NCBI GenBank assembly: GCA_947470005.1 | Contig: CANISA010000110.1 | Location: 1-5,836 of the forward strand | Reading direction: 5' to 3' | Length of the DNA stretch: 5,836 bases | DNA from: Legionellaceae bacterium | Lineage (GTDB): Bacteria > Pseudomonadota > Gammaproteobacteria > Legionellales > Legionellaceae | Shown here: one piece after another, positions 1 to 5,784 of the stretch | Layout: each line of letters opens with the position of its first letter | Position numbering within the stretch: position 1 is the stretch's first letter | Notes under the pieces: model-generated | Seen by the model: the letters and a program-made list of their open reading frames with translations, nothing else | What the model was told of the DNA's origin: nothing | The model's database searches: none | Made by a program: the position numbers and the translations under genes

Positions 1-1137
1 CCCAACCGCCCACGGATAGATGATAACATTATCAATACTTTTTACGTACTGTTCTCGGCTAAAGCAGACCGCTTCGCAATCACCAAAATCATGCGCGAGT
101 GTTTTTAAGGTTGATAAGTGACGCCCCTCCACCACGTTGGCGCTTTTTATTTCGATGAATAGAATGTTCTGACCAGGTCGCTCAACGACCAAATCAATTT
201 CAGCATCATCTTTGGTCGCCAAATAAGAAAAGCGATAATTACGATGACGATAACTTGCCAATTGTATACATTGATTAATGATAAAATGCTCAAACGCATC
301 ACCAAAAGCTGATGTGCTTTCCATCAATGGGATTTCAATTAACCGCATGAGAGCCCTCACCACGCCTGTGTCAAAAAAATAAAACTTTGGCTTTCTGCTG
401 AGCCGCTTACGAAACGAATGTTGGAATGGGTGCAAATAATATCCAATTAACGTGTCTTCCAAAATCGAAAAGTAATCTTGCACCGTATAATCAGAGACCC
501 CAACATCTTTTGCAATGTTTGAAACATTGATCTTTTTCCCATTGCTCTGTGCAGCAACCTCTAAGAAATAACGAAACGGGGCCAAATCGCGCACATATTT
601 TTCAGCCCATACTTCTTCTTTCAAATACAGATTGACATATGTTTCTAAGAAAAGCTGTTTATCTAGATCGCTGGTCAATTCAAATAGTTTTGGCAACATG
701 CCATATTGCATAGCATCAGACAGATTAAATTGCTCTCCAACCTCTAGGTAAGTGAGTGGATAAAGATGATACAATAGCGCTCTGCCGGCTAATAAATTGG
801 CACCGCCATGTCTTAATTTTTTGGCGCTGGAACCTGTGAGAATGAATATTGTATGGGTCGTCTCTATCAGATCATGAACAATATCCAACAGTTTAGGTAG
901 TTTTTGAATTTCATCAATAATGACATAAGACTGCGTATCTGGCTGTGCTCTGACAATGTCGCCCAATGCGTCTGGATTCCGTGCAAACTGATTTTCGCTT
1001 CTGGCCTCCAATAAATTAATCATCAGCGCATCTTGAAGCCAGGGCAAAGATTTCAGCAGCGTTGTCTTCCCCACCCCGCGCGCACCAAATAAAAAAACAC
1101 TCTGTTTTTCGCTGAGCTGTATCAATCTCTCAAACAT
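1..1137 (-). CDS. AAA ATPase with C-terminal DUF4143 (PD-(D/E)XK-like) domain, 3' end cut by window edge
   Basis: The frame stays open for 379 codons from the ATG at 1137 to the window edge, with no stop codon, so the C-terminus is missing. Family length suggests only a short tail is lost. Seen in the translation: Walker A GARGVGKT (residues 18-25), Walker B YVIIDE (71-76), a sensor-like LTGSS (100-104) followed by LLAGRA, a probable winged-helix segment (about 203-232), and a C-terminal region with E283, D315 and E329-I-K331 spaced like a PD-(D/E)XK nuclease core. This order is that of the AAA_14 plus DUF4143 proteins, widespread in bacteria and archaea and mostly of unknown function. The ATG was chosen because family members begin just before a strand leading into Walker A. 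No clear Shine-Dalgarno site precedes it. The frame is also open upstream to an ATG at 1284 inside the transaldolase gene, but those 49 codons look unlike the family. It is separated by 88 bp from the sugar cluster and probably not part of that pathway. Confidence 0.88.
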   Translation of the reverse strand, partial: MFERLIQLSEKQSVFLFGARGVGKTTLLKSLPWLQDALMINLLEARSENQFARNPDALGDIVRAQPDTQSYVIIDEIQKLPKLLDIVHDLIETTHTIFILTGSSAKKLRHGGANLLAGRALLYHLYPLTYLEVGEQFNLSDAMQYGMLPKLFELTSDLDKQLFLETYVNLYLKEEVWAEKYVRDLAPFRYFLEVAAQSNGKKINVSNIAKDVGVSDYTVQDYFSILEDTLIGYYLHPFQHSFRKRLSRKPKFYFFDTGVVRALMRLIEIPLMESTSAFGDAFEHFIINQCIQLASYRHRNYRFSYLATKDDAEIDLVVERPGQNILFIEIKSANVVEGRHLSTLKTLAHDFGDCEAVCFSREQYVKSIDNVIIYPWAVG

Positions 1138-1168
1138 GTAGGCGCCATTTTCATATGGTATTTTAGAA

Positions 1169-1196
1169 ATTGTACGCCAATTTATAAAAACATCAA
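1169..1196 (-). promoter_or_regulatory. candidate sigma70-type promoter for the AAA ATPase gene
   Basis: On the minus strand, TTGATG (1191-1196, four of six consensus bases) and TACAAT (1169-1174, five of six) are separated by 16 bp. A transcript starting near 1162 would have a leader of about 25 nt before the ATG at 1137. The site lies in the 88-bp gap after the transaldolase stop codon. The gap is AT-rich, so a chance match is possible. The call rests on consensus matching only. Confidence 0.4.
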
Positions 1197-1225
1197 TAAA
1201 AGTGTCGTGTAAACAGCGACGATAA

Positions 1226-1972
1226 TTAAGCCATGGCTTCTTCAGCTCTTTCCTCAAGAAGAGAAAAACCCGCAGCAATTGCATCTCGTCTAAACATTTT
1301 AACGGTTTCCAATGAGTACTCATCCAGGCATTTACCAACTAATTCCAGTTTTTTCAAAACATCCGGAGTTACGGTAATAATATGGCAACCAATTTCATCA
1401 GCTTGAAATACATTGAGTAATTCGCGCGGGCTTGCCCAGATTAATTCTTGATCGGGGAAACGTGACATCAGCTGCACGGCCTCAGACATGAGTGGCACTG
1501 GGTCTCTTCCTGTGTCAGCGATTCGACCAGCAAACACTGAAATATTGGCAGGAACCAAATGACCAATGGCCAAGCTTACTTCCTGTACTTGTTTAAGCGT
1601 CATCAACGCCGTCACATTTAATTTAACCCCGGCCTCTGCCAACTGATGCACTAAAGGCACACTGGAGTCCCCTCGCGTATTCGTAATCGGGATCTTAACG
1701 TAAACATTATCGCCCCAACTTGCTATCTCTAAGGCCTGTCGGTGCATGGTCTCAAAATCGTCGGCAAAGACTTCAAATGAAATAGGACGATCAGTTATCA
1801 GTGATAAGATTTGCTTAGCAAATGCTTTGTAGTTAACAATCCCAGCTAGACGCATCAGCGTCGGGTTTGTTGTAAAACCTTTGATGTATGATTTTTGGTA
1901 CATCGACAGCATGCTATTTTTATCCGCTCCATCAGCAAAAATTTTTACTTTTAAATTTAAATTAGATGACAT
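1226..1972 (-). CDS. transaldolase family protein of the heptose cluster
   Basis: A 248-residue class I aldolase-fold protein of the small transaldolase/fructose-6-phosphate aldolase group, presumably cytoplasmic. Visible motifs: IFADG with D14, GFTTNP with N36, E67 in the third strand, VKIPIT with the Schiff-base lysine K93, LNVT (N119, T121), and SVFAGR (S145, F147). Fructose-6-phosphate aldolases carry Gln at the E67 position and Tyr at the F147 position. True transaldolases carry Glu and Phe, so this protein looks like a transaldolase that moves a dihydroxyacetone unit between sugar phosphates. In this setting the reaction could be fructose 6-phosphate plus erythrose 4-phosphate giving sedoheptulose 7-phosphate, the GmhA substrate; that role is inferred. 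The ATG at 1972 is preferred over the upstream ATG at 2020. It follows a GGGAG-type ribosome site by 6 nt, while the longer form would overlap gmhB by 32 bp and add 16 residues unlike the family. It is last in the cluster, 16 bp after gmhB. Confidence 0.87.
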   Translation of the reverse strand: MSSNLNLKVKIFADGADKNSMLSMYQKSYIKGFTTNPTLMRLAGIVNYKAFAKQILSLITDRPISFEVFADDFETMHRQALEIASWGDNVYVKIPITNTRGDSSVPLVHQLAEAGVKLNVTALMTLKQVQEVSLAIGHLVPANISVFAGRIADTGRDPVPLMSEAVQLMSRFPDQELIWASPRELLNVFQADEIGCHIITVTPDVLKKLELVGKCLDEYSLETVKMFRRDAIAAGFSLLEERAEEAMA

Positions 1973-1978
1973 GCTTTG

Positions 1979-1985
1979 CTCTCCC
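1979..1985 (-). promoter_or_regulatory. ribosome binding site that sets the transaldolase start
   Basis: The minus strand reads GGGAGAG in the 16-bp gap between the gmhB stop codon and the ATG at 1972, with a 6-nt spacer. It supports that start over the in-frame ATG at 2020, which lies inside gmhB. Confidence 0.7.
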
Positions 1986-1988
1986 GGG

Positions 1989-2519
1989 TTATTGCTGGTT
2001 GATGATCCAATCAGCCGCATCTTCTAAAGTAGTGGTGATAAAATCTGGGTTATTTGGTCTTTTTTCATCATATTGATAATCCAACCAAATGGTTTTGCAC
2101 TGTGCGTTTTGGCCGGCATCAATGTCACGCCAGCGGTCCCCAATCATAAAACAGTGTGGTAATGACAAATTATATTTTTCTGCCGCGTAAACGAGTAATC
2201 CTGGTTTTGGCTTTCGACAAACACAGTGTTCCATGTCATCGTGGTAACAAACCAAAATTTCATCCAAGGGCAAGGTTTCCATCAGTGTTGCATTGATCGC
2301 GTCCACATGCGCTCTCGACGTTGTACCGCGCGAGACGTCCGGTTGATTCGTGGCCCCTATCAAAAAAAAACCTGCTGATTTTAATGCGACTAATGCTTGA
2401 TTAACACCATGAGGAATAATTAATTCAGACAGTGTCGCAGGAGGATAAGGCTTGCCCTGTTTAATCACAGCTTGATTCAACACCCCATCCCTGTCTAAAA
2501 AAACAGCTTTATTATTCAT
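1989..2519 (-). CDS. gmhB: HAD-IIIA phosphatase, D-glycero-D-manno-heptose 1,7-bisphosphate 7-phosphatase (GmhB-like)
   Basis: A 176-residue cytoplasmic phosphatase expected to remove the C7 phosphate from heptose 1,7-bisphosphate, leaving heptose 1-phosphate for the nucleotidyltransferase. HAD motif I is FLDRDGVLN, with nucleophile D9 and acid/base D11. Motif II is ATNQ (T57, N58). The C-x-H...C-x-C zinc loop is C91, H93, C99 and C101. It is followed by the RKPKPG stretch (102-107) with the motif III lysine. Motif IV is MIGDRWRDID, with D128 and D132 as magnesium ligands. The zinc loop and RKPKPG are typical of GmhB and of the related histidinol-phosphate phosphatases; the neighbouring genes decide for GmhB. 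Length is normal. The ATG lies one base after the gmhA stop (TAACATG), and the only upstream purine-rich match is weak, so translation probably depends on coupling. Preference for the alpha or beta anomer cannot be read from sequence, but a partner HddA kinase implies alpha. Confidence 0.9.
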   Translation of the reverse strand: MNNKAVFLDRDGVLNQAVIKQGKPYPPATLSELIIPHGVNQALVALKSAGFFLIGATNQPDVSRGTTSRAHVDAINATLMETLPLDEILVCYHDDMEHCVCRKPKPGLLVYAAEKYNLSLPHCFMIGDRWRDIDAGQNAQCKTIWLDYQYDEKRPNNPDFITTTLEDAADWIINQQ

Positions 2520-2520
2520 G

Positions 2521-3117
2521 TTAAACCACAGATTCCCATCTCATTTGATTGGCTCGAAGCTTAGGATGAGCGACAAATAAATGCCAAATGATGCCTTGGA
2601 ACGCTTCTGCGTGGGGTGTGATATTGTCCGCGTTTAATGTTGGAATTAAAACGCAAGCATCAGCTACTTTTGCGGTATACCCGCCATCGCGTCCAACAAT
2701 GCCCATCACTTTGGCACCAACTGAGTTAGCATACTGCAATGCCGATACTAAATTCGGGCTCACATTTTTTTCAATGTTGCCACCGCCTACGGATAAAACC
2801 AAGATGACATCGTTCGCTTTTAAGCGACTGACCACCAGCCAATTTGAAAATACACTGCCCCATCCATCATCATTTGTTCTGGCTGTTAATTCAGACACGT
2901 TATCTGTCGGGGTGTATGCTTCAATGCCTACAATTTTCCTAAAATCATTGACCGCGTGTGACGCGTTCCCAGCACTACCACCAACGCCTAAAATAAATAA
3001 TCGGCCTTCATCTTGTCGGACTTTCACTAACATGTCGACACAACGCTCAATTTGCTTTTCATCCAGTTTGCCGATGATTTCGTTTGCTTCTTCCAAATAT
3101 TGCTTAATAAAGTCCAT
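2521..3117 (-). CDS. gmhA: SIS-domain sedoheptulose 7-phosphate isomerase (GmhA-like, divergent active site)
   Basis: A 198-residue single SIS-domain protein expected to isomerise sedoheptulose 7-phosphate to D-glycero-D-manno-heptose 7-phosphate, the first committed step. The N-terminal helix (1-35) leads into FILGVGGSAGNASH (41-54), the counterpart of the GNGGS loop. A conserved TARTNDDGW stretch (78-86), LSVGGGN (108-114), GIVGRDGG (139-146) and a C-terminal helix with WH (178-179) follow. Aligned by eye to E. coli GmhA, the metal-site residues H61, E65, Q172 and H180 become H54, D58, E171 and H179, with spacing kept. The Ser/Thr-rich phosphate loop STSGNS becomes SVGGGN. These changes suggest a distinct SIS subfamily, so substrate assignment relies partly on context. 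It could act on another ketose phosphate. A strong AGGAG site precedes the ATG, and hddC ends 10 bp upstream. Confidence 0.83.
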   Translation of the reverse strand: MDFIKQYLEEANEIIGKLDEKQIERCVDMLVKVRQDEGRLFILGVGGSAGNASHAVNDFRKIVGIEAYTPTDNVSELTARTNDDGWGSVFSNWLVVSRLKANDVILVLSVGGGNIEKNVSPNLVSALQYANSVGAKVMGIVGRDGGYTAKVADACVLIPTLNADNITPHAEAFQGIIWHLFVAHPKLRANQMRWESVV

Positions 3118-3122
3118 TCTTA

Positions 3123-3127
3123 CTCCT
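3123..3127 (-). promoter_or_regulatory. strong ribosome binding site for gmhA
   Basis: The minus strand reads AGGAG with a 5-nt spacer to the ATG at 3117. It begins directly after the hddC stop codon (TGA at 3128-3130). It is the best Shine-Dalgarno match in the cluster, suggesting that the isomerase initiates efficiently and independently, unlike gmhB and hddC, which appear to rely on coupling. Confidence 0.8.
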
Positions 3128-3829
3128 TCAAGATAAATAATGAGCTAGCTCACCAATCCCATGATGAGATCCGTTTTCATAAAATCGCTCGCTGACTTCA
3201 TAAGCTGCTAATTGCTTTCGATGCAATAACGCTTGATAGACGGGCACTAAATCATAAGGTTCATCCAACGGTACATGATCGTAAGACTGCTTACTGAAAA
3301 TACTAAGGCCATAATCAATATATGACATACGTATTGTGCTCTGCTTTTTGTCATATGCAATAATATTGCCGTTTAAGAATTCAATATTGCTCGTATCCCA
3401 TCGGCCTTGATTGTGAAATACCGTCATCAATGCTTCTTTTTTACTTTTGAGGAACGCGTCTTGTATGGCCGAATAATCACAGGGTAAATATGAATCACCA
3501 TACATAACAAAAAAATAATCATCTAAATGAGGTAAGACTTGTTTAATCGCGCCGGCCGTACCCAGGAGTTGATCACCATCAAATTGATAAGATACGGTTA
3601 GACCAAATTGATGACCATCTCCGACGTATTCAATAATCTGCTCGCCAAGGTAGCCTAAACACATAACAACTTTTCGTATCCCCTTGCCAGCCAATAGTCG
3701 AAGTTGGTGCGCGATGAACGGTTCACCGTTAATTTGAATGAGCGATTTCGGCATACTCGTCGTCAACGGGCGTAGACGGGTTGCCAAACCGCCAGCAAGG
3801 ATAACCATTGAAAATAAATCGCTCGTCAT
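3128..3829 (-). CDS. hddC: sugar-1-phosphate nucleotidyltransferase (HddC-like heptose 1-phosphate guanylyltransferase)
   Basis: A 233-residue NTP-transferase domain enzyme, probably joining heptose 1-phosphate to GTP to give GDP-heptose and pyrophosphate in the cytoplasm. The nucleotide-binding signature is LAGGLATRLRPLT (11-23) followed by MPKSLI (26-31, with K28). LGTAGAI (89-95) and the metal-binding Asp in YGDS (D112) follow. The C-terminal FYENGS (216-221) stands where related enzymes have a D/E-x-G-S/T metal site. Length fits a single-domain transferase with no acyltransferase or left-handed helix extension. The choice of GTP over other nucleotides is inferred from the HddA-type kinase next door, not from residues seen here. 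The ATG at 3829 overlaps the hddA stop by 4 bp (ATGA), favouring it over the in-frame ATG at 3808; no good Shine-Dalgarno site serves either one. Confidence 0.85.
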   Translation of the reverse strand: MTSDLFSMVILAGGLATRLRPLTTSMPKSLIQINGEPFIAHQLRLLAGKGIRKVVMCLGYLGEQIIEYVGDGHQFGLTVSYQFDGDQLLGTAGAIKQVLPHLDDYFFVMYGDSYLPCDYSAIQDAFLKSKKEALMTVFHNQGRWDTSNIEFLNGNIIAYDKKQSTIRMSYIDYGLSIFSKQSYDHVPLDEPYDLVPVYQALLHRKQLAAYEVSERFYENGSHHGIGELAHYLS

Positions 3830-4809
3830 GATTGCGCAATGACTTGAGTGCCTGCAAAATCAAACCGAAAGCGCACCTCTTGTAGACCGGCTGTTCGCAT
3901 GACATGACGTAGTTTAACTTTGTCATCCGTGTAAAACATCAAAAATCCGCCGCCGCCTGCGCCAATGACTTTACCACCTAATGCGCCATTTTTACGAGCC
4001 AAGGCATACCAATCGTCAATATCCGTATTGCTCATATTAGCTGCGCGCATTTTTTTATGTTCCCAATGTACATTCATCAGATCAGCAAACGCATGCAAGT
4101 TCCCGCTTTCAAGCGCTTCTTTACTTTCAAATCCCAACTCTTTGATTAAGTGCAAGTTGTTGATCATATCACTGTCTTTTTCTTTGCTTTTCTTATCCTG
4201 TTCTACCAAAATATTAGAGGCAGAGCGCGAATACCCAGTAAAAAATAATAATAGATTATCTTCCAAGTTATAAAGCGTTTCTTGATCTATTTTAAGTGGC
4301 CATGCTTCGACTTTGTTATTCGGTAAAAAATTAAAACAGGTGATACCACCATACGCTGCAATATATTGATCTTGCTTACCAATCGGTTCTTTCAACAAAT
4401 TAAGCTCAATATGGCATGCTTCTTCTGCTAATTCTTTGGGGTGAATTAAATTTTTCTTTAACGTATGCAATGCCTTTAATAAGGCCGTCGTAAAGCTTCC
4501 AGAAGAGCCAAGCCCTGTGCCTGATGGAATATCGGCCATACTCGTGATTTCCAAGTGAGGGGCTGCCACACCTATATATTTTAATGCTTCACGAATAATA
4601 GGATGCTCGACTTGATCAACCGATTCAACGCGTTCTAGCTTAGAATATTTTATGATTAACTCTTGTACGAATGTTTGATGCAGCGTGATATATACGTATT
4701 TATCTATCGCAGCTGCAATTAAAAATCCACTGTGATCTTGGTAGTAAGAAGGAAGATCCGTTCCACCACCACCGAGTGAAACGCGCAAGGGGCTACGCAC
4801 AATGATCAT
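3826..4809 (-). CDS. hddA: GHMP-family sugar kinase, D-glycero-alpha-D-manno-heptose 7-phosphate 1-kinase (HddA-like)
   Basis: A 327-residue cytoplasmic kinase expected to phosphorylate C1 of heptose 7-phosphate with ATP, giving the alpha-1,7-bisphosphate. All three GHMP motifs are present. The N-terminal substrate motif is SPLRVSLGGGGTDLPSYY (6-23). The ATP-binding PSGTGLGSSGS (95-105) is motif 2. IGAGGGGFL (282-290) is motif 3. A GKQDQYIAA stretch after the central helix probably carries the catalytic Asp. The GGGGTDLPSYY form is typical of HddA-like kinases and also of L-fucose-type sugar kinases; the adjacent gmhA, gmhB and hddC genes favour heptose. The ATG lies 3 bp after the oxidoreductase stop, and an AGGA about 11 nt upstream is a poor ribosome site, so coupled translation is likely. 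The 3' end overlaps hddC by 4 bp. Having a dedicated kinase, rather than the kinase half of HldE, is the main reason to place the cluster on the GDP-heptose branch. Confidence 0.9.
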   Translation of the reverse strand: MIIVRSPLRVSLGGGGTDLPSYYQDHSGFLIAAAIDKYVYITLHQTFVQELIIKYSKLERVESVDQVEHPIIREALKYIGVAAPHLEITSMADIPSGTGLGSSGSFTTALLKALHTLKKNLIHPKELAEEACHIELNLLKEPIGKQDQYIAAYGGITCFNFLPNNKVEAWPLKIDQETLYNLEDNLLLFFTGYSRSASNILVEQDKKSKEKDSDMINNLHLIKELGFESKEALESGNLHAFADLMNVHWEHKKMRAANMSNTDIDDWYALARKNGALGGKVIGAGGGGFLMFYTDDKVKLRHVMRTAGLQEVRFRFDFAGTQVIAQS

Positions 4810-4812
4810 AAG

Positions 4813-5784
4813 TTATGATATCCTATAAATTTCTTCAACGATCTTTAATGCAGCATGGGCGTCGTGTATTCCTGCAGCAGGTTGACGTTTTTGCTTAATA
4901 TCTTCGAGAAATTCTGCAAATTCAACTTTCCAAGAATCATCTGCCATGGGGTATTCCCAAATAAAGGTTTCAGGAGGTCCCATTTCCGCTGACATTTTAT
5001 AAAAACTAATCCGCTCTACGCCATAACTTCCGCCTAGGCCATTAATATCAATTTTGCCATTACGCCCATAAATTTCAAATGAAAACGTATTTTTCCACTC
5101 CGTGCAGCTCGCATGCAAAAAAGCAACTTGTTTGCTGGGTGTTTTGAGCATTAAAAAGCCGTTGTCCTCAACGGGCATGTCCCAGTAATACGTGTGCGCA
5201 TAACCTTGGATGTCAGAAAAATCACCTAAAAATAGACGTGCCAGATCAATTAAGTGCACCCCTTGATCAATCAGCTCACCCCCACCGGATAATTCCGGTT
5301 TCGCACGCCACTCATTATCATAGCCAATGCGTCCACCGTGTCCATATCGAGCCCTCAAAAACATCAGATCACCCAATGCATTTTGATCAACTAATTCTCG
5401 CGCTTTCCGAATTGCACGATGATATCGATGATTAAATCCGACGCGAATCAGTGCTCCTGTTTGATTAGCCGCCGCTATAATGGGCTCCAGTTCATGGGCT
5501 AGTCGCGCGGCAGGTTTTTCAACGAGCACATGCTTACCTGCCTGTATCGCTGCCAAAGAAATTTCAGCCAAGGTCACGTGCAACGTTGAGATAATAACAA
5601 GTTCAATATCGGGACGATTGATTACATCTTGCCAATTTGTATAAGCCATACAATCTGGAAACTGAGAGGACAGTGCTTCTGCTTTATCAAGCGCATGATC
5701 AACGCAGGCCACTAAACGGCATCCTGCTAGTGTTTTTGCGCGCTTTTGACCGATAAACCCACAACCAACAATGGCAATATTCAC
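4813..5784 (-). CDS. Gfo/Idh/MocA-family NAD(P)-dependent oxidoreductase
   Basis: A 323-residue two-domain dehydrogenase. The N-terminal Rossmann fold starts at once with IVGCGFIG (5-12). The acidic D29 at the end of the second strand favours NAD over NADP. The family EKP signature is at 89-91 (VLVEKP), where the lysine usually takes part in catalysis. The C-terminal alpha/beta domain carries GGGELIDQGVHLIDL (167-181), whose D173 and H177 match the usual D-x-x-x-H pair. Family members oxidise or reduce hydroxyls or carbonyls of sugars, inositols and nucleotide sugars; the substrate here is unknown. Its place just before hddA suggests work on the heptose or another sugar of the same glycan. 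The start is a GTG at 5784. An in-frame TGA lies 6 nt upstream, and the first in-frame ATG is codon 46, beyond the Rossmann loop, so GTG is the only sensible start. It overlaps the TGA of a probable upstream gene (GTGA). Confidence 0.9.
   Translation of the reverse strand: MNIAIVGCGFIGQKRAKTLAGCRLVACVDHALDKAEALSSQFPDCMAYTNWQDVINRPDIELVIISTLHVTLAEISLAAIQAGKHVLVEKPAARLAHELEPIIAAANQTGALIRVGFNHRYHRAIRKARELVDQNALGDLMFLRARYGHGGRIGYDNEWRAKPELSGGGELIDQGVHLIDLARLFLGDFSDIQGYAHTYYWDMPVEDNGFLMLKTPSKQVAFLHASCTEWKNTFSFEIYGRNGKIDINGLGGSYGVERISFYKMSAEMGPPETFIWEYPMADDSWKVEFAEFLEDIKQKRQPAAGIHDAHAALKIVEEIYRIS

Noticed and set aside
1200..1222. Possible hairpin (GTCG/CGAC) followed by T-rich sequence after the transaldolase stop
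   Set aside because: The stem is only about 4 bp with a 9-nt loop, too weak for an intrinsic terminator.
1138..1284. 49-codon N-terminal extension of the AAA ATPase, starting inside the transaldolase gene
   Set aside because: The frame is open, but the added residues do not look like the family N-terminus, and the candidate promoter would lie inside the extended gene.
1973..2020. 16-residue N-terminal extension of the transaldolase
   Set aside because: It would start inside gmhB, skips the good ribosome site at 1979-1985 and adds residues unlike the family N-terminus.
2588..3136. 182-codon plus-strand open frame opposite gmhA
   Set aside because: It lies antisense to a well-supported SIS-domain gene, and its translation has no recognisable motifs and a composition typical of a reverse-frame shadow.
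3729..3926. 65-codon minus-strand frame across the hddA/hddC junction
   Set aside because: It overlaps both real genes in another frame, and the translation shows no domain. The 4-bp ATGA overlap explains the junction fully.
3965..4273. 102-codon plus-strand open frame opposite hddA
   Set aside because: Antisense to the GHMP kinase including its conserved motif 3 region. The Ser/Leu-rich translation is what the reverse frame of that gene would give, not a convincing membrane or lipoprotein gene.
1989..4809. ADP-heptose (LPS inner core) pathway as the product
   Set aside because: That route uses the HldE/RfaE kinase-adenylyltransferase and the HldD epimerase. Here there is a GHMP-type kinase and a separate NTP-transferase, and no epimerase is visible in the window.
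5238..5435. 65-codon plus-strand frame opposite the oxidoreductase
   Set aside because: Antisense to the conserved C-terminal domain; His- and Ser-rich with no motif.
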